This document shows, in pieces, positions 26,256 to 33,977 of a stretch of 64,000 nt of DNA. The translations under genes were made by a program, and so were the position numbers. The notes under the pieces are model-generated. The model worked only from the letters and a program-made list of their open reading frames with translations, had not been told where the DNA came from and did no database searches. Origin of the DNA: Granulosicoccus sp947495035 (GTDB taxonomy: Bacteria > Pseudomonadota > Gammaproteobacteria > Granulosicoccales > Granulosicoccaceae); the NCBI RefSeq assembly GCF_050589605.1, contig NZ_JBNGOO010000003.1. One strand, given 5' to 3'. The stretch's first letter is position 1. Each line of letters opens with the position of its first letter.

Positions 26256-26848
26256 GTGCGGTCGCCAAGATTAGGGAATCAGGCTTCAAGGTTCGATTGG
26301 TGCCGCCAGATCATATCGGAATCACACCAATCGAATCGCTGACTAATGAACAGCGCCACTGGATCGTTTTGCACCGCAATGATGTTCTATCCGAACTAAG
26401 GAAAGAAGCGGCAAACCAAAAAACGGGCATTGCTGCCGATACCCGATGGCTATCATTTGTCAGCATGGCCATCGCGCACGGGGTGACCCGCTGCGAGGTA
26501 GCAGCGCAGTTCACTCACGAAGACATCGCCGATTTGCTTGAAGAGCCTGACGACAAGCTTGCGGCACATGCACTGACAGTCGCGCAATCGATCAAATGTA
26601 GGCACAGGCCGACTGAAGCCAGGCTAGCGGTAGAGGTCCTCACCAGTGACACCCCCAACCTCTTAAAGGCCATACACCGGAAAACACTGGTGAAAACGTG
26701 CGGTGACTGCAAGCACTTCGTTCGGAATAACCATCCCCATTTGGGCCTTTGTCGAATCGAAGCTCAGCCTAAAGCGCCAGGTGGATTCTGGGATACAGAC
26801 AATCGCAACTACTGCGATGACTGGATCATGAAGGATGCAGTTAAGTGA
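26252..26848 (+). CDS. Unknown protein with TubC_N-like start and zinc-type Cys cluster
   Basis: A 198-residue protein coupled to the helicase by an ATGA overlap. Residues 1-48 (KIRESGFKVRLVPPDHIGI...LTNEQRHWIVLHRNDVLSELR) resemble the small TubC N-terminal domain seen in many phage primase-associated proteins. The C-terminus has CGDCKHF...HLGLC...CDDW, a likely four-cysteine metal site. Its position directly after primase and helicase suggests a replication accessory role; that is inference from context only. Confidence 0.65.
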   Translation: MSAVAKIRESGFKVRLVPPDHIGITPIESLTNEQRHWIVLHRNDVLSELRKEAANQKTGIAADTRWLSFVSMAIAHGVTRCEVAAQFTHEDIADLLEEPDDKLAAHALTVAQSIKCRHRPTEARLAVEVLTSDTPNLLKAIHRKTLVKTCGDCKHFVRNNHPHLGLCRIEAQPKAPGGFWDTDNRNYCDDWIMKDAVK

Positions 26849-27039
26849 GCACCAATAGCCTGCCGAAGACCTTCGAGGATGCCGTCGCTCGCTTCGTAGG
26901 TCACATGCACACACGACACCGAGTCACGCCGGTAGTCGTTTCTGCCGATCAATCGGAATACAAGGATGGAAAGTGGAAGCTGTCTGATGAATACGGACGA
27001 CCGCTAGCGTACGTGGCAGATGATGGGACCGTTTCTTAA
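26845..27039 (+). CDS. Small unknown protein
   Basis: A 64-residue protein starting GTG in a GTGA overlap with the previous stop, which supports it being real and co-translated. It is soluble and of mixed charge, with a C-terminal SDEYGRPLAYVADDGTVS segment. I recognise no domain. It is the last gene of the replication-type string before a 117-bp gap containing a LexA-like site. Confidence 0.55.
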   Translation: MSTNSLPKTFEDAVARFVGHMHTRHRVTPVVVSADQSEYKDGKWKLSDEYGRPLAYVADDGTVS

Positions 27040-27093
27040 CTCATGCACTGCCCGACTGATCGAACTCGATATAACCCATTATGCGAGAAAGTA

Positions 27094-27109
27094 CTGTACA
27101 TTTGATCAG
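27094..27109 (+). promoter_or_regulatory. LexA-box-like site (one mismatch)
   Basis: TA-CTGTACATTTGATCAG-TA fits CTGT-N8-ACAG with one mismatch and has the favoured TA flanks. It lies 48 bp before the gene at 27157, in the only sizeable gap of this part of the island. If real, it would place the coiled-coil/peptidase cassette under SOS control. Confidence 0.4.
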
Positions 27110-27156
27110 TATTCTGATACGATGCATTTAGTACAAGTACCGTCTGGAGACGACAC

Positions 27157-27360
27157 ATGAACTTGCGAAATCGCAAACCACGTGGCGAATCAGCGTCACT
27201 CACCAAAGCGCAACGACGAGAAATCTCAATGCGCCTGAAGCAGCAAGCACTCGACGGCGACCTATCTGCCGTAATCGCTCTGAGCAACTTCGAGCTGTCA
27301 GAGGCGATTAGAGAGCAGACGAAGCGATTCCATTACACACCAATACAGGCAGCCGCATAG
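27157..27360 (+). CDS. Small basic unknown protein
   Basis: A 67-residue, arginine- and lysine-rich protein (MNLRNRKPRGESASLTKAQRR) with two predicted helices. I recognise no family. CTGGAGA is placed as a ribosome site about 8 bp before the ATG. It is the first gene after the LexA-like site and precedes the coiled-coil genes by 27 bp, so it may be the first gene of that operon. Confidence 0.55.
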   Translation: MNLRNRKPRGESASLTKAQRREISMRLKQQALDGDLSAVIALSNFELSEAIREQTKRFHYTPIQAAA

Positions 27361-27387
27361 GCACCACGACCGAGGAAAACCACACAC

Positions 27388-27777
27388 ATGCAAGTTACCG
27401 AGAACAATCTGGATATTGACCGACTGCTAACGATGGTCAGCCAGCAAAGAGCACACGAGTCAATTAGCCGCTCATTGAGTGGTGACGTTCAACAGGCACG
27501 CGACGACAAACGTCGTGCTGAAACCCAATTGAGAGTGGCCAAGGAAAACGCTCACTATTTCCAAAGCCGTGAACGCGAGGAACCTGCGGAAGTGCAGAAA
27601 GCATTGGCGACAGCGGTAAGGCAAGTTGAACTTGCTTCTCGATCAATGGATGACCTTATTGCAAAGCGTCAAAGAGCCTCTGAAGCATCGGCTGTTGGCC
27701 GCACACTGCTGACAAACATGAACACCCAACTCGTAAAACATGGAGTCCGTTTGGATATCCTGGGAGACTTCGCATGA
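27388..27777 (+). CDS. Coiled-coil unknown protein, 129 aa
   Basis: A 129-residue, mostly helical, strongly charged protein. Residues about 30-105 have heptad-like spacing (ARDDKRRAETQLRVAKEN; VELASRSMDDLIAKRQRA). It has no signal peptide or membrane segment. Its stop overlaps the ATG of the next gene (ATGA). I recognise no family. Its position before a second coiled-coil protein and an S49 peptidase invites comparison with scaffold proteins next to capsid proteases, but this is only an analogy. Confidence 0.65.
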   Translation: MQVTENNLDIDRLLTMVSQQRAHESISRSLSGDVQQARDDKRRAETQLRVAKENAHYFQSREREEPAEVQKALATAVRQVELASRSMDDLIAKRQRASEASAVGRTLLTNMNTQLVKHGVRLDILGDFA

Positions 27778-28313
27778 AACTGTTGAGCAAAAGCGCCAGC
27801 CTGCTTGAAAAGGTTCGTGCTGATATTTACGAGACCACTCAAAAACTCGAAGATCTGAAGCGTGAAAAGCTCAGTCGCGAGGAAGCGTTAAACAACATCG
27901 ACAGATTCATTGCAAGCAAGGCCGAGATATTCGACCGAAGCGCATACGAGTTTGCAGAGTCTCGACATACCACTGATTTCCGAGGGTTCCAATCTCATGT
28001 TAATGAACTGGGATTCGATGAGTTCACCAAGTCAATCGACGCAAGTCCTGCATTCTGCGCATTGGTCCCTGAAGCGATCAAAGCAAGGATAACGGCAGCA
28101 ATGGATGAGCAGGCTAGTTACGGGACTCCCATGAAGGACCGCCCGAAGATCAAGGTAAAACTTGAAGGCCAATTATTCAAACTGGAACAACAGGAAGAGT
28201 CCATTGTTCGAGAGATGGAAGCCAGCGGCGTCTTTGTCGAGCGTCGAGCCGATATCGTAAACGTACTGCTTCTGATCTTACTGGATGAACCGCAACTGGA
28301 GGCCGCAGCATGA
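27774..28313 (+). CDS. Coiled-coil unknown protein, 179 aa
   Basis: A 179-residue protein with an N-terminal coiled coil (residues 8-50, LLEKVRADIYETTQKLEDLKR) and a second helical stretch near 135-160 (KLEGQLFKLEQQEESIVREM), ending in a hydrophobic helix VLLLILLDEP. It overlaps its neighbours by 4 bp on both sides, so three genes are translationally chained: 129-aa protein, this protein and the peptidase. The function is unknown; it could be a scaffold or peptidase substrate. Confidence 0.65.
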   Translation: MKLLSKSASLLEKVRADIYETTQKLEDLKREKLSREEALNNIDRFIASKAEIFDRSAYEFAESRHTTDFRGFQSHVNELGFDEFTKSIDASPAFCALVPEAIKARITAAMDEQASYGTPMKDRPKIKVKLEGQLFKLEQQEESIVREMEASGVFVERRADIVNVLLLILLDEPQLEAAA

Positions 28314-29143
28314 ATCTGCAAGCACTCGCAACACAGGCACGTAATGACCAATGGTTGATATCAAGCGATGCCTACAGCGCCGTTATAGATGCTCTGGCAC
28401 TGGGCACCACGGGAGCCAACACGCCACGGGAAACCGTCAGCAAGCAGGACGCGACAGCCGTTGTCCAGATTCACGGACCGCTGTTATCACGTCACAGCGT
28501 TTTGTCGGAGGCTCTGGGCTGGCCGAGCTATACCGAAATCACCGGACATCTTGCCGCACTGGAGGCCAATGAGGATGTTAGCCGCATTGTTCTGGCGTTT
28601 GATTCCCCAGGCGGTCAAGTCTCTGGTGTGCATGAACTGGCGCAAACCATCAAATCAATGAGCACTACGGTAGATGCCTTTGTGTCAGGGAACTGCGCAA
28701 GTGCTGCCTATTGGCTAGCAAGCCAGTGTGACAGCATCACAGCCAGCGCTACCGCGATAGTAGGCTCCATCGGTGTCCGCACGATTTACAGCGGCAAAGA
28801 TCCCCGCAGTATCTTGGCGAGTACTTCACCCCGCAAAGACCTCAACGCCGATGACTGGCAAGCCGTTGCAACCGCATTGAATGAGGTATTCATCGCTGAC
28901 GTGGCACGGGGACGCGGTGTCAGCGCCGATCACGTCAAAAAGCACTACGGACAAGGCGGCATATTCGTAGGCACACAGGCCCTTACAGCGGGTCTGGTGG
29001 ACTCTATCGGTCTCATGAGTGAAGTGGTCGCAGGCAATCATCATGCAGGCAGCGAACAACGCCAGCAAGAGAGTATTGAAGCTGGATGGCAAGCAGCACT
29101 CGCAGAGAGTGCCGAGATTCGCGCTGAAGCACTGATCAGGTAA
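28310..29143 (+). CDS. S49 (SppA/lambda C-like) serine peptidase
   Basis: A 277-residue ClpP-fold peptidase. The family marks are VVQIHGPLL, FDSPGGQVSG (oxyanion region), the catalytic serine Ser131 in GNCASAAYWLAS, and VGSIGV. The partner lysine is probably in the SPRKDLNADDW segment or in SGKDPRS just before it. There is no signal peptide or membrane anchor, so it is cytoplasmic like the phage capsid-maturation proteases of this family rather than like host SppA. It overlaps the upstream coiled-coil gene (ATGA). No capsid or portal gene is present on the island. Confidence 0.88.
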   Translation: MNLQALATQARNDQWLISSDAYSAVIDALALGTTGANTPRETVSKQDATAVVQIHGPLLSRHSVLSEALGWPSYTEITGHLAALEANEDVSRIVLAFDSPGGQVSGVHELAQTIKSMSTTVDAFVSGNCASAAYWLASQCDSITASATAIVGSIGVRTIYSGKDPRSILASTSPRKDLNADDWQAVATALNEVFIADVARGRGVSADHVKKHYGQGGIFVGTQALTAGLVDSIGLMSEVVAGNHHAGSEQRQQESIEAGWQAALAESAEIRAEALIR

Positions 29144-29149
29144 CGGACC

Positions 29150-29362
29150 ATGTTGAACTCATTATTCACCCCTGCCGAAATGGCAGCACTGCGAGCCGTC
29201 AACTGGCCGAAACTGGCACAACTCATTGAAGATAGCGGATACACCGCAGACCAAATGCTGAGCGCCCTACTTCTTGAGATTGCCGCACTGAATGGCTGTA
29301 TGCCTGAGATGGTAGCCGACGATACCCGAGCGGATGACGTTGCGGCGGGATCGGTTCACTAG
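29150..29362 (+). CDS. Small unknown protein after the peptidase
   Basis: A 70-residue, helical, acidic protein (FTPAEMAALRAVNWPKLAQLIEDSGYTADQML) starting 6 bp after the peptidase stop, so it is probably in the same operon. No family recognised. Confidence 0.55.
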   Translation: MLNSLFTPAEMAALRAVNWPKLAQLIEDSGYTADQMLSALLLEIAALNGCMPEMVADDTRADDVAAGSVH

Positions 29363-29811
29363 CATCAACGAGATGCAAGCGGGTTAGTCGGTGAGTGCCG
29401 CTGTAAACAAAACCCCGACAATCAGCAGTGGTAAGCACTGGTTCTCCGACCACGTGGCTGATGGTTGGCATAGAGAGGCAGACAAGCCAGCGTCCGGGCT
29501 ACAACAGGACGCCACCCTCAATGGATTACCGAGAACAGGTGACGGAATATTGACGAATCCGCAAATGAGAATGACTCTCATTCAGGTAAATGAGAATGAT
29601 TATCATTTTGGGTCCTTCTGCCCTAATTTTTGGCTCGGGATTGTTTCGAGCCCCGCTCTCTACCCCAATTTCGCCTCCCATGATCCACCACAGTGCAACT
29701 GTTTTTCCTTACAGTAAACTCTTATAAATACAAAGGCCGATTTTCAACGGTACGGACTGTACATGATGAATGATATCGGTCAAGCCATAACTCCAGACAG
29801 GACGACGATAA
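29363..29811. other. Non-coding stretch between island modules
   Basis: About 450 bp without a convincing gene. It contains the two Fur-like palindromes listed separately and an AT-rich segment before the next gene. A 108-codon GTG frame across it is judged spurious. Confidence 0.6.
29564..29607. promoter_or_regulatory. Two Fur-box-like palindromes
   Basis: AATGAGAATGACTCTCATT at 29564-29582 is an inverted repeat with 7-bp arms. AATGAGAATGATTATCATT at 29589-29607 closely follows the Fur consensus GATAATGATAATCATTATC. Their centres are 25 bp apart. The nearest downstream gene starts at 29812. They could respond to iron through host Fur, or be the operator of an island regulator. Confidence 0.5.
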
Positions 29812-30408
29812 ATGACAGTTCCATCTCTCGACGTGACACTTGATAGTGAGGATGATACAGCAGTGTACTCTGCGATGTATCGCATATGCGGCAGGCTGCA
29901 AAGCGCCACACTTGTCAGCCACGACTACCCAAGCCTGCTGTTAGAGCATTTGCGCACAATTGAAGTTATGGCGCGAGAGCACGGCAAAAACCCTCTAGGA
30001 TACAAGCTGACAATCTCATCTGTCGGGCAAAGGAGTTTCAGGCACTGGCCGTCGAATGCCGTGTACACGACATCAATTTCCCGATACCCAGTAGGTGCGA
30101 CACGATACGGAGACCAACGCCGTACCCGATTGAGTTATCAGTCATCAATTGAGCTGAGAGACCCTGACTTCAAGATTGACACCTGGCTACCAAACCCAAC
30201 GACCGGCGATTGGGAATATACCCGTGATGACACGCGTTACACGGTATCCGATAACACTCTGACATTCACCGGATATGTCCCTGAAGACGACCGGCAAGCA
30301 ATGCTTATTGACTATGTGCCGGTTTCAGACAACGACGCTGAAGACATCCTATACCAGTACTCGATAACGTACATGGGAAACGGGGTTGCTCGGATTCAGT
30401 CCCCGTAA
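29812..30408 (+). CDS. Unknown protein, 198 aa
   Basis: A 198-residue soluble protein without a recognised family. The first 60 residues are helical (MYRICGRLQSATLVSHDYPSLLLEHL) and the rest is rich in predicted beta strands with many Asp, Tyr and Thr (DTWLPNPTTGDWEYTRDDTRY). The codon use is compatible with the island. It lies alone, about 200 bp after the Fur-like sites, and its end overlaps a ParB-like fragment in another frame. Confidence 0.5.
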   Translation: MTVPSLDVTLDSEDDTAVYSAMYRICGRLQSATLVSHDYPSLLLEHLRTIEVMAREHGKNPLGYKLTISSVGQRSFRHWPSNAVYTTSISRYPVGATRYGDQRRTRLSYQSSIELRDPDFKIDTWLPNPTTGDWEYTRDDTRYTVSDNTLTFTGYVPEDDRQAMLIDYVPVSDNDAEDILYQYSITYMGNGVARIQSP

Positions 30409-30706
30409 TCTATCGCCTGATGACTTCCGGCTATTCGTGGGCAGGCTGTACAACGCGAGGAAGAACTCTGTTGGCGGCGACCGTGGAAATCAGTATGTGG
30501 CAAAAGGTCAAAATGACCCTTTGGCAAATACAGCCAAGACTATTGCCAGCGATCACGGAACTTCCGAAAAGACTGTCAAGCGCGCAGGCAAGCAGGCTGA
30601 AGCCATCGACACCAAAGCATCACCAGCACTCAAGGAAGCCGTGAGAAACCATGACGTGCCGGTATCACTCGGGGCAAAGATTGGCAGCTTTCCCGTCACT
30701 GATTAA
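30386..30706 (+). pseudogene. Truncated ParB-like C-terminal segment
   Basis: Up to 106 residues read LSPDDFRLFVGRLYNARKNS...GQNDPLANTAKTIASDHGTSEKTVKRAGKQAEA. This corresponds to the helix-turn-helix part that follows the nuclease/CTPase-like ParB domain in plasmid and phage partition-type proteins. The N-terminal ParB domain is absent and there is no proper start codon: the frame opens with TTG inside the previous gene. I read it as a remnant rather than a complete gene, although a short expressed DNA-binding protein is not excluded. Confidence 0.5.
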
Positions 30707-30881
30707 GGTCACGCTTTGCGACACGATCAAGATTCCGTTTGACCCACGCAGACAAGGATTCACCGCGCACCTTTGACGCAGCAACATAAGATTGCAACTG
30801 ATCTGGCGTAACCCTGACATTCGGGAGCTTTTCCGTTGCCGGGTTTGCTGTTGGCGGCCTGCCGCGCTTCTTCTTCTGCAT
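30696..30881 (-). CDS. Ribbon-helix-helix type small regulator
   Basis: A 61-residue basic protein (MQKKKRGRPPTANPATEKL, then PNVRVTPDQLQSYVAASKVRGESLSAWVKRNLDRVAKR). This is the pattern of a ribbon-helix-helix DNA-binding protein, as in antitoxins, MobC-like proteins and copy regulators: a short strand followed by two helices with S.W.K. It converges on the ParB-like remnant, overlapping it by 11 bp. A large inverted repeat lies just upstream, a likely operator. No toxin gene is adjacent, so an antitoxin role is not supported. Confidence 0.65.
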   Translation of the reverse strand: MQKKKRGRPPTANPATEKLPNVRVTPDQLQSYVAASKVRGESLSAWVKRNLDRVAKRDLNQ

Positions 30882-30900
30882 GTGCGCATATTACCATATT

Positions 30901-30958
30901 GTGTATGCTCATTAAATAATCATCAGCAGTTGACAGAAGTTAATTAATGGGCATACAC
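30901..30958. promoter_or_regulatory. Inverted-repeat operator in divergent promoter region
   Basis: GTGTATGCTCATTAA at 30901-30915 and TTAATGGGCATACAC at 30944-30958 are 15-bp arms with one mismatch, 28 bp apart. They lie in an AT-rich gap between the minus-strand RHH gene (start 30881) and the plus-strand gene at 31064. Most likely the RHH protein binds here and controls both directions. Confidence 0.55.
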
Positions 30959-31063
30959 TAATTACCGTCACATGATGACTATTCACCAGCAAGGATGGTT
31001 GCCGAGGACTGCAATCCCCGACAACCGATGCCACAACTTGAACCAGCTTATAGGACACAAGTC

Positions 31064-31906
31064 ATGACAGATGCAATTGTATCAGCAGAGACAGCACACA
31101 ACCCTCTCCATACGCCCCCACCTAGCAGCAGACCACACTTACAACAGCCCACCCGCTTTCCGACAATCAATGACGCTTGCAACGAGGACGGCGCACGGAA
31201 GGGCACGAAAATGAGACCAGACCATATCGGCTCCGTTGGTGAGTACTTGCAACCAATCAGGCCGCTAACTCACCATGAAGTCACTGATGTATCTATCGAC
31301 CTTGCCCAGCGGATCAAAGCCACAGTTCTACTGCTGACATGCAGCGATGGCGGCGACCTGCTGGAGTTGAACCACAAGGACTTGATGACCGTGCTTTATG
31401 GGCTTCTGAGTGATTCTGAAGCACTCTGCAAGCTACTCGATACCAAGCCAGACACAGATGACACAGCAGCATCAGGCGAAGTGCAAGAGATTATCAGCCT
31501 AAACGCCATAGCAAGCAGCCAAGTGCAAGCATTGATGTCTTATGTTGAGAATGAGAAAGGCCGCAGATCGGAATCAATCAGAGCCGATTTACAGAGACTG
31601 CGCGGTTCCATCGTCGCCATTGATGATGCCGCTTTGAAATCATGGCAGCAGTGCAAGTACTTCACCGCCAGCGATCAACCGGAACAGTATCTGTTGCAGC
31701 CGCTATCTGAGTTCGAGGGTATGCCGTATGACCTTCTGAACACCATGACAGCCCGTGCTCTGGCCTGCATTGACGTGCTCAATCTTTCAGCGCTGGCCGC
31801 TCTTGAATCGACGACCATACACACCCTGTTATGGGATGTATCCAGCCAGCTCGACATGATCAACACCGTTCTGTCCAAAGTGAAAACACCGGAGGCAATG
31901 CAATGA
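31064..31906 (+). CDS. Unknown helical protein, 280 aa
   Basis: A 280-residue protein from the ATG at 31064, chosen because AGGA lies 8 bp upstream; a longer frame reaches 30995. The first 50 residues are proline-rich and disordered (PPPSSRPHLQQP), and the rest is predicted helical (LAQRIKATVLLLTCSDGGDLLELNHKDLMTVLY; AIASSQVQALMSYVENEKG). No family recognised. It is coupled to the next gene, which has related helical character, by an ATGA overlap. Confidence 0.55.
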   Translation: MTDAIVSAETAHNPLHTPPPSSRPHLQQPTRFPTINDACNEDGARKGTKMRPDHIGSVGEYLQPIRPLTHHEVTDVSIDLAQRIKATVLLLTCSDGGDLLELNHKDLMTVLYGLLSDSEALCKLLDTKPDTDDTAASGEVQEIISLNAIASSQVQALMSYVENEKGRRSESIRADLQRLRGSIVAIDDAALKSWQQCKYFTASDQPEQYLLQPLSEFEGMPYDLLNTMTARALACIDVLNLSALAALESTTIHTLLWDVSSQLDMINTVLSKVKTPEAMQ

Positions 31907-32292
31907 AAACCATACCCGATTACATGGACCTGTCAGTACCGGCTGTTGATGGCGGCGGCGACCCATGCGTTAGTAGCCTGCACCGATTGATGCAGGAGGC
32001 CGACACAGCGACAACCCGTGCCGAGGTAGATCAGAGTGCAACCCGTCTGCTACGCATACAGGGGAAGTGCTGCGAGCTGATATACCGTCTGTCTGTACAG
32101 GAAGAAATTCACCGTGATTGCAAGGACAGCGACGATACCGAGTTCGTGGAAGAGCACTACAGCGACCTAATCCAGTTCATTGCCGGAGTCGGCTCCGCTT
32201 GTGGAGATGCCGTCAAGCGACTGGACGGATTTGACACCGTAGAGACTGAAGAACTGATGGCAGCCAGCGCAAATCGGTTTGCAAACAGTTAG
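31903..32292 (+). CDS. Unknown helical protein, 129 aa
   Basis: A 129-residue acidic helical protein (LHRLMQEADTATTRAEVDQSATRLLRIQGKCCELIYRLSVQEEIH). The ATG overlaps the previous stop. The pair 280-aa/129-aa may interact, because they are translated together, but no function is recognisable. A hairpin after the stop ends the unit. Confidence 0.55.
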   Translation: MKTIPDYMDLSVPAVDGGGDPCVSSLHRLMQEADTATTRAEVDQSATRLLRIQGKCCELIYRLSVQEEIHRDCKDSDDTEFVEEHYSDLIQFIAGVGSACGDAVKRLDGFDTVETEELMAASANRFANS

Positions 32293-32314
32293 CACCTTAC
32301 CCTTGCCTAACCAG

Positions 32315-32336
32315 CCCGGCCGGAACACTGGCCGGG
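32315..32336. terminator. Hairpin between convergent island genes
   Basis: CCCGGCC / GGCCGGG with an 8-nt loop, 23 bp after the stop at 32292 and 49 bp from the stop at 32385. The tail TCTCAATCATTTC is weakly T-rich on the plus strand. Confidence 0.6.
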
Positions 32337-32384
32337 TCTCAATCATTTCAACCAAATCGACAGAGAAGCTCTTAAAGAAGAGAT

Positions 32385-32906
32385 CTACCAATCATCATCA
32401 GCAGCACCATCGACAACATAAGCTGCTATCTTGTCGCCGTACCCAAGAATCTCATCCTTGTACGCATCCATAATCTCTTGCGTAGCCAGACCCTCACTCG
32501 CCGCAATGTAACCTGTGGCTGGCTGGATGTATCTCGCGCTCGGCATTGACACTCTCAGTCGATTATCCTTTGCCTCAACCTTCATCACGAATTCAAGCGG
32601 CAGGTTCTCTATGCACTCCCCGGCCTTCGCCGTCTTCACAGCGACATAACCCCCAACTAAATTCCGACATACTGCATTCGGCAAGGTGCCACGTCCGATC
32701 ACAGTATTAGTTGCTTCGTCTTGATATTGAATTACAGCGTTGGCTGATTTGAAATTTTCAGCAATCCATTGCCTGGAGCCGTGGAAAAGTTCTGCTGCTT
32801 CCGCATTAGACTCGACTATTTTCATTGGTGGAGGACCAGTGAACGGTGTCGAAGTCGTCGCACAACCTGCAATAGCAACCACTGTTGCCAGTACAATCAT
32901 CTTCAT
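32385..32906 (-). CDS. DUF4468 lipoprotein
   Basis: A 173-residue predicted lipoprotein: MKMIVLATVVAIAGCATTS has a lipobox with Cys15. Residues 45-75 (ARQWIAENF-type SRQWIAENFKSANAVIQYQD) and the following NTVIGRGTL identify DUF4468, a domain of unknown function usually found in envelope lipoproteins. The start at 32906 is preferred: AGGAG lies 8 bp upstream, and an upstream frame would add 33 residues before the lipobox. It sits in the cargo end of the island, on the opposite strand to the core. Confidence 0.8.
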   Translation of the reverse strand: MKMIVLATVVAIAGCATTSTPFTGPPPMKIVESNAEAAELFHGSRQWIAENFKSANAVIQYQDEATNTVIGRGTLPNAVCRNLVGGYVAVKTAKAGECIENLPLEFVMKVEAKDNRLRVSMPSARYIQPATGYIAASEGLATQEIMDAYKDEILGYGDKIAAYVVDGAADDDW

Positions 32907-33070
32907 CGCAAACTCCTTTTCGAATCTGACCAAGGAACAACTTCCCGAGTCGTCACCAGTTTTAATTGGCACACAAATAGTGCAACTTTCTGCCAAACTG
33001 GTCAAGAGCGACCTCCGTTATTCTGTCGATTCTCAGGTTACTTAGAAGACCATCGGATTTTCACCACCAC

Positions 33071-33955
33071 ATGCAAATAAGCTATCCCGAAGAGTACCTT
33101 TACCACTACACTGGGGCAGGCTCGCTGCCGCATATCCTAATTAAAGACGGTGGAGGAAAATCTACTCTCTATGCAACCCACATGCGGTTTCTCAATGATG
33201 AAAGCGAATTTTTAACGGGCCTTGCAGTATTAAACGAGGTCCTGGAATCTCACTCAGATAAACTAAATATTGACCGCGAATTTCTTGAATACCTGATTCA
33301 AACCTTCGAGAAAAAGAAAGATGGCATGCCACTGGCTGGTCACTACGTCACTTGCTTTTCAAGTGCGCTTGGACTTGTTGACCAATGGAGAGGCTATGCC
33401 GACCAAGGCTTAGGCTTCGCTCTGGGTTATAAACAAGCTGACCTGAAATCAATGGACGAGCGATACGAGAACGTGCATTTCCTTCAATGCATTTATGATG
33501 AAGACAAGCAGATTGAAGCTGTTTCACAAGCGATAGAAACTGAATTCGCTGAGCTGCCTGCGAATATTTCTACCGACAAGGAAGTGCACGGCTTCGTCAG
33601 GAACGCTCTTTATCCTCGGAGATTTAGCAATATCGCAATACAACTGTTAAGGATCAAACACCCAGCATATAAACAAGAGCAGGAATGGAGACTTATCGTA
33701 GCACCGCGTAAGAAATCCAAGTCAAAGCTTGCGGGAATTGGTCAGTTCAAACCGAAACTGAATTTTCGTTCCAACTCACGAGGACTAGTTCCTTACTACA
33801 AAGTCAAAATGCCAGATCTGCAAAGAATTGTCGTTGGACCAAGCGCACACCAAAGAGACAACGTTCTGGCGCTGGAATTGCTATTGGAGGAGCGAGGGGC
33901 CTCAGAACAATTGCGCAATTCAGTACAGTTAGAAAACATACCGTTTCGCGCTTGA
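33071..33955 (+). CDS. DUF2971 protein
   Basis: A 294-residue protein with the DUF2971 pattern: LYHYTGAGSL near the N-terminus, LYATHMRFLNDESEF, the CFSSALGLVDQWRGYADQGLGFALGY core and EQEWRLIV near residue 215. The biochemical activity of the domain is not known to me; it occurs often on mobile islands and near defence genes. It is convergent with the treble-clef gene. The ATG at 33071 lacks a strong ribosome site. Confidence 0.8.
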   Translation: MQISYPEEYLYHYTGAGSLPHILIKDGGGKSTLYATHMRFLNDESEFLTGLAVLNEVLESHSDKLNIDREFLEYLIQTFEKKKDGMPLAGHYVTCFSSALGLVDQWRGYADQGLGFALGYKQADLKSMDERYENVHFLQCIYDEDKQIEAVSQAIETEFAELPANISTDKEVHGFVRNALYPRRFSNIAIQLLRIKHPAYKQEQEWRLIVAPRKKSKSKLAGIGQFKPKLNFRSNSRGLVPYYKVKMPDLQRIVVGPSAHQRDNVLALELLLEERGASEQLRNSVQLENIPFRA

Positions 33956-33977
33956 GCGGCCCGCTAATAGATATTAA

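Noticed and set aside
29391..29717. 108-codon GTG-start gene
   Set aside because: It has no ribosome site or coupling, an odd composition, and it spans the Fur-like palindromes. More likely non-coding.
30386..30881. Toxin-antitoxin pair formed by the RHH gene and its neighbour
   Set aside because: The overlapping gene is convergent and ParB-like rather than a toxin, and no toxin gene lies downstream of the RHH gene.
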